Shown piece after piece: positions 1 through 11,618 of a DNA stretch of 64,000 bases. A program made the translations under genes and the position numbers. This stretch comes from Bryoerythrophyllum caledonicum (taxonomy: Eukaryota > Streptophyta > Bryopsida > Pottiales > Pottiaceae). The stretch spans positions 2,578,168 through 2,642,167 of the forward strand of contig OZ020522.1 in the NCBI GenBank assembly GCA_963971425.1. The letters are read 5' to 3'. Every line of letters starts with the position of its first letter. Within the stretch, counting starts at the first letter, position 1. The notes below the pieces were generated by a model. It did no database searches. It saw only the letters and a list, made by a program, of their open reading frames with translations, and was not told where the DNA came from.

Positions 1-465
1 CCTCACCGGCAGGTCGAAATCCCCCCCTCCACTGACTTCCGTACGCGCCGTTACGACAGTATTCGGCCTTCGACGCGATGGCGGGGACTCCCTCTCCTGA
101 ACTACAGCAGCACCTTCCATGACTCTGCTGCTTACAATAGATTTAGACTGGTCTTGGCTCTCTTTAGTATCAGGCCACCACTCTTCTTTCAACAAGGTAT
201 TCAACAAATTAGGAAATGGTTTTCTCTCAACCCACCCCAACTGCCTTGCTACTAAAGGTCTGAACAAAAATCTCCAGTTCCTACCAAGAAGATTAGAAGG
301 CCACACAACGCTCTTAGGTCTTGGCTTCAAAGTAAGGTGACTCTCATCAAGCATCAAACATAGTTCATTGGCAACAATGTCTTGAAAGCACCCTAAATCC
401 TCTTGCAACCACCTCCAAATCTCCCTCTCTATCTTCAAATGGCTACTGCGATTATCGACACCCAT
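1..465 (-). CDS. Partial unrecognised protein, runs off the left edge
   Basis: A frame on the minus strand is open from an ATG at 465 down to base 1, giving at least 155 residues without a stop; an in-frame TGA lies just before the ATG, so this start is plausible. The N-terminal half is rich in Trp, Leu and Lys (for example WRWLQEDLG, then GRNWRFLFRPLVARQLGW), followed by a charged, Ser/Gln-rich linker. I do not recognise a family. It could be a plant gene or the gag-like first part of a retroelement continuing to the left. Evidence is only the open length and a non-repetitive protein-like composition. Confidence 0.4.
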   Translation of the reverse strand, partial: MGVDNRSSHLKIEREIWRWLQEDLGCFQDIVANELCLMLDESHLTLKPRPKSVVWPSNLLGRNWRFLFRPLVARQLGWVERKPFPNLLNTLLKEEWWPDTKESQDQSKSIVSSRVMEGAAVVQERESPPSRRRPNTVVTARTEVSGGGDFDLPVR

Positions 466-961
466 CCTTCACCAATGGCCAAACTGCAGCGACAACCCAA
501 AAAAGAAGAAAACGTTGAAGAAAGCGCCCAACGGCACTCACCGCTGTTCACAGCCCTGTAAAGGCAACTGCCAGGCCCTCTGTCCCGCGATTGCCAAGTC
601 AACCCGCTCTTGACCGGCCTTCGAAACCAGCCCAACTTTGCGAAATAGGACAGTCTGCCTCTCAAATTTCGTACCAGGGTTTCCGCCCCTCCTTGCCTGT
701 CTCACCCTCTCCGCAGCAAGCGACTGCACTCAAGCAACGAAGAAACGGTCGCAGGCAACCTCCCCAGAATCTCGCTCCGGCAGCACATCGAACGAGCAGG
801 CAATCGGGATGCAGCATTGGAATCCTCTCCCGAAAATGCCAAGGGTGTACGACCCCGACATTGGCACCCGATGACCACTCCGCCCCCCAAAACCGTTTTT
901 TCCTTTCTCGGTGACCAGTTTGGTCACCAGTGACGATTAAGGGTTAAGGAATTAATACTAA

Positions 962-1345
962 GAGCATCCTCAATGCATCCACTCAATACGAACCTTGAAC
1001 ACCAAAAGTTAGTAATGTGTAGCGAGTCTGAGAAGAATGCAGGAACGGATGGAGGGCATCGTTCCACAACCCAACGCGCCATGTGTAGTCGCTTGAACAA
1101 CCACTTCACATCGATCCAACGTGGTAGAGAGACCATACAACACGGATCGTAGTCAACGCGGAAGGTCATGTAGAGGGAGATGTTGAGGGCTCTGAAAGGG
1201 TGGCAAATGTGGCGTGTGCAAGGCCAAACTTCGCGAGGTCTGAAGTGTTGAGGGTTTGTTCAAGGGTGGGTTGATGGGGGCTTACCAAGTGTTCCCTAGA
1301 AGTTGCAGTTTAGGGTTGGGTCCAGGGTATGCATTGAGGGTGCTC
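962..1345. mobile_element. Tourist-like MITE with TAA target duplication
   Basis: A 384-bp non-coding element bounded by terminal inverted repeats: left GAGCATCCTCAATGCATCC, right (reverse complement) GAGCACCCTCAATGCATACC. It is flanked on both sides by TAA (959-961 and 1346-1348). TAA duplications with GAGCATC-type ends are typical of plant PIF/Harbinger-derived Tourist MITEs. It has no coding capacity, so it would need a transposase supplied in trans. Confidence 0.8.
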
Positions 1346-1785
1346 TAAATCATGGAGATTTGACCAAACACAAACGCACCAACTTTGTTCATTTCAGGTT
1401 GGAATGTAGCTCTCCGGTAGAGCCACGTTCTAACCGTGAATGAACATCACCAGTACACTCTAGCCCAATTACTGTGTTAGAGCATCCTGCAGGAAGCATG
1501 GAATGCAGTTGCTACTCTGACCTATTCCCTTATTTTAATCTGTTTATTGATAGATTCACACTCAAGCGCAGAACATGTTTCCAAGTCAGGAGCAGGGGCC
1601 AAACGGAAACAAAATTCTGTTTGTTTCCAGGGAACACTTTTTTATTTTTTTATTTAAAAAAATCTTTCTCTTGCTGTTCATTAAGATGGGAAAAAAAAAA
1701 CCGCACCAGATATTCATGTGCCACAGGGTGTTGGAAATTCTGTCAGCCAGAAGAACTTTCCTTCGGATTACAACACCGTAGTTAA

Positions 1786-2722
1786 CCTCTGAGGTACAGT
1801 GACAGTTTTACACCAAAACCACTTCAAAATTGTTGGATTCTAGTGCAATGAACAAAGAAGGAAACAAAAACTTTGATTTCTAGTTCTGACCATAGGATAT
1901 CTCTTAAAAATTATTCAGTAATATCTTAACAGAATTTCATTAACTTTGACCGCACGGATTAAAAGATTAAAGTGTTTGAAGTGAAGCAGATGGTTCATTT
2001 TCTTCCCTACATTCAATGGATCAAAGGACTTTGACATCACTTGGTGTCAAATTGCACTACACAGTGTCTAAATCCATGACCATCTTGTTAAGCATGATGT
2101 TAGCTCCTCATACACCAATTTTTAGAGGTAGAGGATGGGTGTAGCATATTAAAACAATTGTGCAAGGAGTGGAGCTTCAAAATTTGCCAATTCACACTCT
2201 AATTTATTTTGAACTTAAAATGTTTTAGATTGATAATCCAAATGGTCAATAAGAAGGTTTACACCACATATTGTTGTGATAAAATGAAAAGTGAAAAATC
2301 TAAAGTCATGTAGGTTTTATGTGGAAAAGAAGAAGTTTTTTGGTACCTTGCCCGACAATGAGTGACAATGTGTGAAAATGTTTGACTTGGGTTGGTATGC
2401 TATTTTTCACTAAATACAAGAACTTTTTTTGACAACATGAAGGGAAACAATATTACTTGCAAGTATTGAAAATCAGACATTCAATAGAGTGTCCTTGCAA
2501 AAGTTATTGGAGGTGCCCGAGGTGCCCGTTCTCCCCATTTGAAATTCAAAACCCTATAACTTTTTCATTAGATGTCCAATTTAGGAAAAATTAGTTTTTC
2601 CACTAAGGTCTTGGTAATGCCTTTCTAAGGAAAAGATTTAAAAGAGGAATGTTGGAAATTGACACCATCGAAACCTGACGGATCTTTCCACAACCCATTT
2701 TTGACACTAGATCTTTTAGGGG
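1786..2722 (+). mobile_element. Degenerate TTAA-flanked MITE, about 0.94 kb
   Basis: Same family and orientation as the element at 12205-13129: shared internal blocks include the TGACAGTTTTACACCA stretch near the left end and the TTTTTAGAGGTA stretch in the middle, and it has nearly the same length. It is preceded by TTAA at 1782-1785. The right end reads TTTTAGGGG followed by TTGA, a decayed TTAA. No protein is encoded. Confidence 0.6.
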
Positions 2723-3060
2723 TTGATTGGTGCTCAACATTCAACAGTAAACATCATCAAAGTTACATTGTTTGAGCATACTGTGTTGCCCAAGCCCACA
2801 CAGTGAAATTAAGCATCGCAGAATACATGGAAATTAAGCTTAACACAATACATAGAAATAAATAAAGTAGATGCACTCCGGATACCACTCTAGTACTATG
2901 CATGTGGTTAGTATGACTACTACAGTACCTACCTTCATGATTAAACATTTTAAACAAGAGGTTTGTTGTGCAAATTTTCCCCAAAGTTCACTTTTGTAAG
3001 ATACTAAAATTAAACATTAACTGAAAATATTAAACCCGCACAAGCCTTGAGCATAAAGGA

Positions 3061-3430
3061 TTAACCCCTAAACGACCAAGTGTTTGTTTGCGGTACAATA
3101 TTTTCACGTTGACTGCAATTAGTACGGTCAAAATTTGCAAAACTTTTACCACATCATCTCATATAAGCTTAGAAGAAGATCCTATAGTTACATTCTCATA
3201 AAGTTGCATCTTTGCAGTTTTTTAACCAACGGAGTAGAGATGCCTAGGTCCTTTAACGTCCGAAGGTACCACAAGTGGCCACAATATTCAACATGTATGT
3301 TCTCGTATTCGAACATGATAAGGTTCAAATATTGAAATGACCTCCAAATGAAAGATGTTAGTTGAAAACTCTTCAATCCAAAGGTGTGAGTCTCACTAAA
3401 CTTTGATACATTTTTTGAGTTTGACAGAGT
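3061..3430. repeat. MITE terminus fragments
   Basis: At 3061 TTAA is followed by CCCCTAAACGACCA, the terminal sequence of the TTAA-flanked family, with no recognisable partner end nearby. From about 3247 a different repeat starts (GTGGCCACAATATTC and flanking sequence), which recurs at 14357-14520. Both look like truncated non-coding elements. Confidence 0.45.
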
Positions 3431-3835
3431 AAAATACGTGTCTGTATATACGACTCCTGACTGACTAAAGTAAAAAGTTAAGAACCTCCTGAACTGGAAT
3501 CAACAGTGAGGCCACCGGGCTTGACCGGGCAATCAGTTCAACCTCACGACAACATCTCTACAGTATAAAAAAAATAGAAACCAACGAATACACAACAGAC
3601 AACCGACGAACACACTTCTGGCAGCCGTCGCCGAAAAAGTACGTCGAAAAGTAACGTGAAAGTACACGAAAAGGAGAATGGACACGGCATTGAAAGCCAA
3701 AGGTTGGCAGTGGAAGTCGAAGCGTCGCCACCAGCAGAGCAGACCTGTGAACGATAATAACGACACGTTAACTCGCTCTTAAATTCGCGATTATTTAACT
3801 AAACTAAAATCAAAAGAAGCAAGACGACGGTGAAG

Positions 3836-4052
3836 AGAGCAAGTGAGAGACAGAAGGAGAAGAGAGCAAGTGAGAGACAGAAGGAGAAGAGAGCAAGTGA
3901 GCGACAGAAGGAGAAGAGAGCAAGTGAGCGACAGAAGGAGAAGAGAGCAAGTGAGCGACAGAAGGAGAAGAGAGCAAGTGAGAGACAGAAGGAGAAGAGA
4001 GCTAGTGAGAGACAGAAGGAGAAGAGAGCAAGTGAGAGACAGAAGGAGAAGA
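3836..4052 (+). repeat. 27-bp minisatellite, about eight copies
   Basis: Eight near-identical 27-bp units (core AGCAAGTGAGAGACAGAAGG) run head to tail, differing mainly at AGAGAC/AGCGAC. Because 27 is a multiple of three the array is open in several frames (for example repeats of RASERQKEK), but those frames have no conserved flanks and I do not regard them as genes. The array passes into a (GA)n-rich tract to about 4160, upstream of the ankyrin gene. Confidence 0.9.
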
Positions 4053-4160
4053 GAGAGACGTTCACAGACAAACACAGACAGAGCGAGCGAGAGAGAGAGA
4101 GAGAGAGTGAGAGCGAGAGCGCGCGAGAGAGAGAAGAGCGAGAGCGAGAGATGGCGCGCG
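4053..4160 (+). promoter_or_regulatory. GA-rich tract upstream of the ankyrin gene
   Basis: A GAGA-rich stretch of about 100 bp follows the minisatellite. GA tracts near plant transcription starts are known binding sites for BPC/GAGA-binding factors. Its place 1.6 kb upstream of the start codon, with a GC-richer leader between, suggests the promoter edge, but no TATA box was identified. Confidence 0.3.
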
Positions 4161-4736
4161 GAGACGGTCGAGCGTAATTCCATTCCAGGCCACTGTTTCT
4201 GCAGCTGCTCTTGCATCATGATTTAGTACGTGCGCTGCGTCTCGGTTTGCTTCTAGTTTCTTGGAGACGAGGTGTGAGTGAGTTCTTGGAGTGAGAGCTT
4301 GGAGTTGGCGGAGCGCTTTCGGTTTCGTCGCAGGATGTTTGGAGTGACGCGGTGGTTGCCTTTTTGAATCTTAGGAACGGTTTTTCTTTCTTTGGTGCAA
4401 TGATGAGCGAACTTTGTTCGTATTTGCGGATTGGAAGCGGCCGGGAGCGTCGACGTGCACGTGCGGTTGTGCGCGGCGGGAATGGAGCGAGAGCGGATGC
4501 GGCCCGGGGTTCGGAGCCTAGTTTGAAGCAGGTTTGAGCGAGAGAGCGGGAGAATCGGTGGAGGAGGGAGGCGGAGCTGTGTGGTCACGATTGGCAGTGA
4601 GCTGCGTGATTGCGGCTTGGCGGCTGCGGGAGCGAAGATGGACGTCCGATGATGAGCAGCGCCGCGTTTGTTGATTTTATTCAATTCCCACGTCGAAGCC
4701 GTGTGTCCGCATTCTCGTGATCGACTCGCGTCTGAG

Positions 4737-5165
4737 GTAACTGATCTCCTGTCGCGCGTGGATATGCAATCAATCTCGAAGTTTTGCCAGGGTAGGCTGA
4801 GATCTGCTTGATGATGATTTCGCAGTAACGTCCATCCTAGCGCCTTGGAAATCTCGGTTTCAAGTTGCATCTCGATTACGTGAGGACTCCTAGTCGTTAG
4901 CTACAACGCCGTGGTTTTTTCGAGTAGTACCGCTTAGATTAAGTGGTGCTGTCCGTATTTTGTATCAACTAGAGCGAGAGAGCCTGTGTTTACCGTGTTT
5001 GAGTTTTCTTATTGGATCGACTCGCCTATGCTTTGATTCCTGAGGTAGGCTTCACGATGAGTGGCTAGCTCGTCTTCCTCGCGAAGCTTTTACTTACAGA
5101 AGCTAGTGCATGCGTTTGAGAATAAAGGACGCTGTTTAGCCGATTTACACCAGTTGTTACTGCAG
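4737..5165 (+). other. Possible intron in the 5' leader
   Basis: A good donor (CTGAG|GTAACT at 4737) and an acceptor with a weak pyrimidine tract (TTACTGCAG ending at 5165) could remove 429 bp from the long leader before the ankyrin start. A second, stronger acceptor (pyrimidine tract then CACAG, ending at 5575) offers an alternative. The leader also contains short upstream ORFs (for example 4352-4537). This is inferred from signals only. Confidence 0.3.
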
Positions 5166-5718
5166 GTGTAGCTCCGTGAATGGTAGCTGGTGGAAGAAAG
5201 TGGTCGAGTAGTACTTGTGTAAGAGCTGAATTAGAAACTCCGAAAAGTTTCTCTTTCGGATTGGTAGTCTTTTCAAAGAGTAACTTCGCACTACCCGCAA
5301 GTCATGAGGCTTTAGGTTTTCCTAACATATCGGATGATCACTGAAGCCACGTCTTTTGATCGGTCCCATCCTGGGAGTCTGGAGCTCTTGATCATATCTT
5401 CTAGGGATAGGCGTGTTAACTACAGACTATCAAAGTTCAGCCCTCTGAAAATGGTGGGCTGGTAGATACGGGTGCAATTCTTGAGAGAGACGATTGAGGT
5501 TTCTCTGAGATCCAACGCGTTTGTAGGCTGTCTTGAGGGGCTCACTGTTTAACAGATATTCTTTCTCTCTCACAGAGTTCCGCTATCCGTACGAGGTGCT
5601 CGGGGGCCGAGCACGAGGTGCCATTTTGGCCAAGTTGGGAAATGAAGCGGAGGTGCAGGCAAATATGGTTCATTCTGTAGGGTAATGATGTTCCGGGGGC
5701 AAGAACTACTCACTCATC

Positions 5719-7485
5719 ATGTTGGTCTCGGGGAGGGCTGGAATGGAAAATTCTGACCACAATTTGAGTTCGATGGAAAATATAGCAGCAGCAGCAGCAG
5801 CAGCAGCTGCGGTGGCTTGTGCCTCAACCGACTGCGAGAAGAGGCTGCAGAGGTCGTGTGCACTTGTGAAAGCAGGATCGTCGTTGGATGATTTGAATGC
5901 TGCGCTAATTCAAGCTGCAATTGGTGGAAACCACCTGATTCTGAATCTGCTTATCAATGCAGGTGCAACGAACTTGTTGGGCGCCATGGCGTGTGCTGGT
6001 TGTTCAGGCCGTATTCATGTTGTAGAGGCTCTTATCAAGCGTACTCGGCCTGCTGCCTTTGGTGCAGCATTTGTCGGGGCGTTAGCTGGTCACCAGAAAG
6101 ACATTGTTGATTATGTGGTCCATGTAGCAGACAGGGATGGGCTTGAAAAGTGTCTTGTCATGGGAGCAGCTCGAATATGGAGCTGCACATCATTGGAGGA
6201 GGTCACATTCTTACTTTATGCCATTCAGAGCCTGGTCGACGCTGGAGCGAAAAGCTTTCAAAGAGCGTTGCAAGTGAGTTGTGGAGATGCTGTTATCGAA
6301 TATTGGAACGGCGATATTTTCATGGAAAAAGCCAAGATTCTTCAGCGACTAGTGGTTTTGGGGTCCAGCCACTTAACACCAGATTTTTTTGGGCGGATTC
6401 TTTTGATGACCTGCGTTACGTTCCTCTCTAAGTTATTAAAGTGCCAAGGGAAAGTCTGTCGAGGTTCGGCAGGTTCAAGAAAACGCTACTGTAAGTCTGG
6501 AGAAAACCTCAGATGTGCAACTGTTGTACAGGACATGATCAATGTCCTGTCAGTTGTATGTAAAAATGGAGCAGCAGATATCGTTAGTAGCCGACTACTA
6601 GACATTGCCGATGGGAGTCTTGATGATGTAAGGCTTCTGTTGAACATTTCCGACGATCCATCTGTTGAAACATGTAGTACGGAATGGCCACTGAAGATGC
6701 TCAAGTTTCTCCTTATCGACTGTGGAATCAAGGACTTAAGCGTCACGGTGACCAGGCTTCCCGCTTTTCAGGCAGCTCGATTGAATGTCCTGCTTCCTGT
6801 TGTGAGATGCTTTTTGGAACTGCAATGCTTCGAGGCTGCAGATATCTGCCTGGATATGTCGATAACATTTTGTCAAATGGACGCCATCCGTTATCTTCTC
6901 AGCGCCATCCCCAAGCCGGCTGACACAACTAGTTTGGTTCATGCCGTTCGAGCTGCAGCTTCGAACACGAGGGGTCCACCCTGTGGGCCAGAAGGAGTGC
7001 TTTGTGCCCTTCACTCAAACTTCCTTTTCGACGAGGGTTTAACCAGGGCAGAAGCTGTTGTTATAGCGGAGTTGCCGGAAACAGACCAATCTGTGAGAAT
7101 TGCGCTGAGATCGGAGTGGTCACAGCAAGCGTTTGAAGGAGGGTTTCAAACTGGGCAGAGGCATTTCTTAAACTGGATGCTTGTCAAGAAGCACACATTG
7201 TCACCATTGCGGGTTGGAGAGTTGCCAATGGAATTGCAAGTAGCCATTGGGTACCTTCCGTTGTTCAAAGACTGCTCAAATACTCCTGGCAGTTTACTAT
7301 CGGAAAGGCAGCGAGGAGAATTAGTGGCAGCTTTGCAACAACTGTATCAGGGGTGCGGAAAACTTACTGGGTCCGTTTTATTGAACGCTGATAAACGAAT
7401 GCTGCTGAGCCTTCTCGCCGCACGTCTTCCTGCTTGGTGCTGTAGTTCGGAATCCAAACCTTTGCGGTCTTCGTTGAAGTCGTGA
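5719..7485 (+). CDS. Ankyrin-repeat protein, 588 aa, intact
   Basis: A single uninterrupted exon-like frame of 588 residues. After a short N-terminus with Met at residues 1, 9 and 19 comes a nine-Ala run encoded largely by GCA. Residues about 58-135 hold two to three ankyrin-type helix pairs, with hallmarks such as ALIQAAIGGNHLILNLLINAGA and HVVEALIKR spaced about 33 residues. The rest is helical and Leu/Cys-rich without a motif I can name. Ankyrin repeats mediate protein-protein contacts; no enzymatic domain is visible, and there is no signal peptide or membrane segment. ATG 5719 is the first in frame, but ATG 5743 or 5773 could equally be used. Codon use and GC are balanced, unlike the decayed frames elsewhere, which supports a functional host gene. 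The partner and pathway are unknown. Confidence 0.85.
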   Translation: MLVSGRAGMENSDHNLSSMENIAAAAAAAAAVACASTDCEKRLQRSCALVKAGSSLDDLNAALIQAAIGGNHLILNLLINAGATNLLGAMACAGCSGRIHVVEALIKRTRPAAFGAAFVGALAGHQKDIVDYVVHVADRDGLEKCLVMGAARIWSCTSLEEVTFLLYAIQSLVDAGAKSFQRALQVSCGDAVIEYWNGDIFMEKAKILQRLVVLGSSHLTPDFFGRILLMTCVTFLSKLLKCQGKVCRGSAGSRKRYCKSGENLRCATVVQDMINVLSVVCKNGAADIVSSRLLDIADGSLDDVRLLLNISDDPSVETCSTEWPLKMLKFLLIDCGIKDLSVTVTRLPAFQAARLNVLLPVVRCFLELQCFEAADICLDMSITFCQMDAIRYLLSAIPKPADTTSLVHAVRAAASNTRGPPCGPEGVLCALHSNFLFDEGLTRAEAVVIAELPETDQSVRIALRSEWSQQAFEGGFQTGQRHFLNWMLVKKHTLSPLRVGELPMELQVAIGYLPLFKDCSNTPGSLLSERQRGELVAALQQLYQGCGKLTGSVLLNADKRMLLSLLAARLPAWCCSSESKPLRSSLKS

Positions 7486-9150
7486 CCAGTTCTGAGAGGC
7501 GGTTAGACAACCACTACCGCATGGATATCGATGTTAACGCGCCGTTGGCTGTTCTTGTTCATGGAGAACGTCGGGCATATAGCAATGGACATCCTCCGAC
7601 TGGATGCTTGTCGGAATGAGCATCTGCCAAATTGCTGGATTTCTCGAGGAGCATGATCAGATTCAGAGGTCGTTCAGGGCTGCTGCTTGAGAAATTTGAA
7701 GAAGTCTGTACTTTTAAGATCTGGTCAGTTATGCTTGCGCGAATACGGCTTGTGATGAGTTTATAGCTGGTCTTACCGCAGCCGTTTCCAAGATTCATGC
7801 AGCAGAGCATGCTTTTTCAAGTGTTATCATCATACTTTAGTGACGACGGAGGCATTGCTAACGCAGGAAGTGCTGGAATCGAACGGCCAATTGCCGTAGC
7901 GAAATCATGCGGTTTCCTTCGAAGAACTTGTGTATCATACAAGCGGTGAAACGCCCATCTGCTCTCTACCTTTCGTACGAAGTCCTTCCCTACTACTGTT
8001 GAGTTATAAAGTCCCGAAGCTAGAAATCTGTCCTGTTTTGACGACGCTCTTGTCCGCCCCAAAGGTCGTGGGTCCATGAGTTTCTGAGCGGGGCTCTTGT
8101 ATGCGCTGACTATGAATTTCAACTTCGCCTTCCATGCACCCTCGTCTGAATGGTGTTAACTCTTAGGTCTGGACGTGTTAAACAATTGTCCTTGGTTCAT
8201 TCGACTTATTCCTTCTTGAGAGTCGTCTTAGGAAGTGGAAGGGTAGAAGCGACCGGTGCTTCGGGGTTACCATTATCTACTGTTTGCATCTGTCAGTCAT
8301 CCAGGCCCGTACGGACCTTCAATATGGCTTTTTCTGACAATGTGGAAATTTTCTCTCCTAGGTCTCTTACCAGATGGGGATGGATACGCACTGACATCAG
8401 TCATGGAGAGGGAGTATTCTGTCCTGCCCATAAAGCTCCATTTGAAAAATTTCAACTGCTGTCTGGTGATTTCTGGATGCTAGTTACTTTACCACCGTCG
8501 AGAGTAGTGGGTTCCCCATAAATGACTTGGCAAGATCGAAGTTGGTTCCAGCAGTGCTGCTGCATGAAACCTCAGTGTTGCTGGAGGCCCTGGAACTTGG
8601 AAGTGTCTCAGCCAAGTCGTTTTATGGTTGGGTTACCATTAAACAGCGAACGAGTGCACGAGAGCTGGTACTCTGGGCGCCATAGCTTCTGCACTGGATC
8701 TGCAGCAAAGCGGTTTGAGGTACGTTGTAGACCAGAACATCCAACTGCCTGTTCATGGGTTGATGATTGGGTCTCTTCCATGACCTCAGCATGGAATCTT
8801 CGTTTATGACGGTGGAAGACCAATACAAGTACCGCGGAGCTGATGAGGAGAGCTAGCTCGGGCTATACAATTCCTTGAATGATTTATGGCCTTGCTTGGT
8901 AATCCTGAGCTGGGCCATGTCTGTAGAATGTGGGCGACTTTTCTGCACAGATTGAATATCGTGGTAATCAACCGAGCAACCGATATGTCCTTCAATGAGG
9001 CCGTGCCAAAGTTGAGGATAGGTAGTACAAACGATGTGGAATGTTGAGCACTTGCTGAAGTCAACATGTGCATTGTGAGAATCTTTTGATTGGTCTCTTG
9101 CATTGAAGGTTTGCCCTCCTTTTCGTGAGGACTCAAAAAATGAGATCAAA
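7486..9150 (+). other. 3' flank of the ankyrin gene, no gene seen
   Basis: Sequence of similar GC to the gene, with only short mutually overlapping frames on both strands. It may be 3' UTR, possibly with spliced non-coding exons. I found no domain, RNA gene or repeat structure. Confidence 0.4.
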
Positions 9151-9934
9151 ATTAGATGTGGTTGTCACTTGTGGCTTTCAGACCACGTTAGGTAGGGCAA
9201 CCTTAACCATTTAAGGCCTAATGTCCATTTCTGGTAATTTCAGCACAATAATCTCGATAGTGGAGGAAGATGGGCATCTATTTAGACCATTGCTATAAAA
9301 ATTGGTGCAAGCATCCGCAAGATGTAGTGGTATCCGTGAAGAGGGGGTTGAGATGAAATCTACCTCATGGGTAGATGTTATATTGCATGATGTAGAAGAG
9401 TCCTAGATTCTTGCAGGCTTGAAAACTCATTGGTCTTATAGTGTTCGACTGAATCCATCCCGGAATGTCATTTGTAGACTATCCATGGAACGACAAAATT
9501 TGACATGAATGAGTGGACATAATTTTTGGATGAGTGTAAGTAGAATTTTTTGTGGCGGTTTGGGATCATGAAGGTGTGCAATTATGAGTCTCTACCTCAT
9601 GCAATTTCATCATTGATTGCCTTCTCTCTTGTATTCAATATCAATTCCTAGGATTGGGGAAGGGCAAGGCCCAGGGCAAATTGACTCCCTCATTTGGACT
9701 TACGCGAGGGGGCCACGAGTTCGTCAGGCCAAAACTAGCCCCTATTTTGTCCATGGATGGGGATCTATTTATAGCAATGGAAGGACCTTTGGGGTAATCA
9801 ATGGCCATAGGCCCCTAATTTATCGAAAAAATCCAAAAGAAGCCTATAGACCCCCCAAAATAATAGGGCGAGAAAAATGACCCCATGCAATTAAGATGGG
9901 GCCCACCTAGTGGTCTTAATTGACCACCTAGGCC

Positions 9935-10021
9935 ATCTTGTGCCCCCCCCTTTGCCAAAGGCGAATTGACCACCTAGACCCCACCTCAATTCGCCCTAGG
10001 CAAGGGGACGGGGCACAAGAT
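9935..10021. repeat. Long hairpin, 87 bp
   Basis: An inverted repeat: ATCTTGTGCCCC at the left pairs with GGGGCACAAGAT at the right. Inside, CTTTGCCAAAGGCGAATTG pairs imperfectly with CAATTCGCCCTAGGCAAG. Together they form a stem of roughly 35 bp. It sits in a GC-rich island (9640-10030). It may be a foldback MITE or a small-RNA precursor. Confidence 0.6.
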
Positions 10022-10206
10022 TCCAAATGGAGCCCATATAAGTCCCATATATTCTACAAAGCTTTTAAAATTGTGTATTTGTATGGTGCCTTTGAAATCA
10101 AATCAATTTTACAAAATTGCTCATTGATCTTTTTTCCTAATTCATCATCTTTAATTTGCATACTTCCCTTTGACAAACAATGTGATTTTAGACCCCATTC
10201 GGCTTA

Positions 10207-10344
10207 ATCCTTTAAGGCTGGGTTGGTTATGGTTGATGGTTGATGGTCGATGGTCAAATCTACAAATGTAATAGACCCTGCAGAATATCATCTACTATAC
10301 TCGTAGATTTTCTAGCAGCCATAGCTAGCCTAGCCTTAAAGGAT
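10207..10344. mobile_element. 138-bp hairpin MITE
   Basis: Perfect 13-bp terminal inverted repeats (ATCCTTTAAGGCT) extend into an imperfect stem of about 30 bp per arm (GGCTGGGTTGGTTATGG against the complement of CCATAGCTAGCCTAGCC). It is non-coding. The end sequence resembles the CCCTTTAAGG ends of other hairpins here. Confidence 0.6.
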
Positions 10345-11618
10345 AAAAGAATGGTTTATGGCTCCTCTATCTTATTACCTTTACAAGGATGGAAGTGGGT
10401 GCGAAGTGTTGGGACCATTTGTCATCTTTGCAAGTGGTCTAATAACTCGTCCTTTGACATTAACCATTGAACACCTAATTGGTCGTGCGATGTCAACCTG
10501 AGTTTCGGGTACAATTGCTCGATTATGGCTTTTTTGTGTTCTCAAACTTTGCCAATTTGAAATCAGAATGTAGACAATCGCCAGACACTTACTCTTCTAG
10601 CTAACGGGAAAATAATCGAAAAATTTGATGAATACATGACGAGAATTATTGTGGATTGTGCGCTTTTGGACTATCTCACAGACAATAGTGACGCACAGAG
10701 TATGTGTCTGGGATAGTCACGCACATTATGGTGTTCATTGGAGTCGTTAGAACCCTATTTGTCCTTTTCAAGACAAATGACAACATTTGGCAACGTTTTG
10801 GGCACGTTAACACTGTAGCAAGCTTGAACCTATTACATGATCTATTATAATCATGGATTTTCCCAAGCCTTGTGAGCTCATTGGCCTTAAAGAGTTAATC
10901 CGTAAACTTCTTAAGCATCTTTTAAGGGGACTCTTATAGTAAGATTCCGAAGAGAATCGTGGAAATGTAGGGGTTAAAAATCAGGAATATGCGTTGAAAA
11001 CTTGTCGCAATGACTCGCGTGCATTGAAGACCGCGTAGACATAGGCCAATTATTGGAAATTTTAAAACACCTAGAGTACCAAAATCAACCCTCCTAGCCT
11101 CTAGGGCCTCGAAAGGCATCAAAGGGTTAAGAGCAGATTTGCTATTTATGGAGGTTATCTAAGTAGTGCAGTAGATAAAAGATGGTATTTCTAGACCATC
11201 GTGTGGAGTTTACAGCAACTGTGGCATGTAAATAATCACTAGCTGATGCCGTATGCATCGGTCAATTTTGGACGATCCTGCCAAATTTATATATTTTTTA
11301 AATCACAAAGGTTGGAGCATAATGGATATCACCTAGGCAATATATGGATATCACCTACACAAGTTTCTTGAATTTTCCAAAAAATTGGACATTTTCAATC
11401 ATGAATTAATTATGTAAGAAACTTACCAATGCGTAGGCTATATTTGTTGGTCCGCAACTACCATCATACCACTGTAATAAAATTGGAATTTAGTGTAATA
11501 ACCTCTCTTGACCACACAAATCTTATTTTGTATCCCTTGGAAATTAGTGTATCATTGTAGTACTCTTCCGTATGAGTAAGTGGATTCCGTGCACAAATAA
11601 AGAATCCTAGACCTTCTG

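Noticed and set aside
591..927. Overlapping frames on both strands of 60-107 codons
   Set aside because: GC-rich short stretch, mutually overlapping, none with recognisable features.
3791..4226. Long frames on both strands encoding RASERQKEK or Leu/Ser repeats
   Set aside because: They arise from a 27-bp repeat, whose length is divisible by three, so all frames tend to stay open; no conserved flanking protein sequence.
9617..9880. 87-codon frame in the GC island
   Set aside because: Composition follows the island and hairpin; no domain, no promoter.
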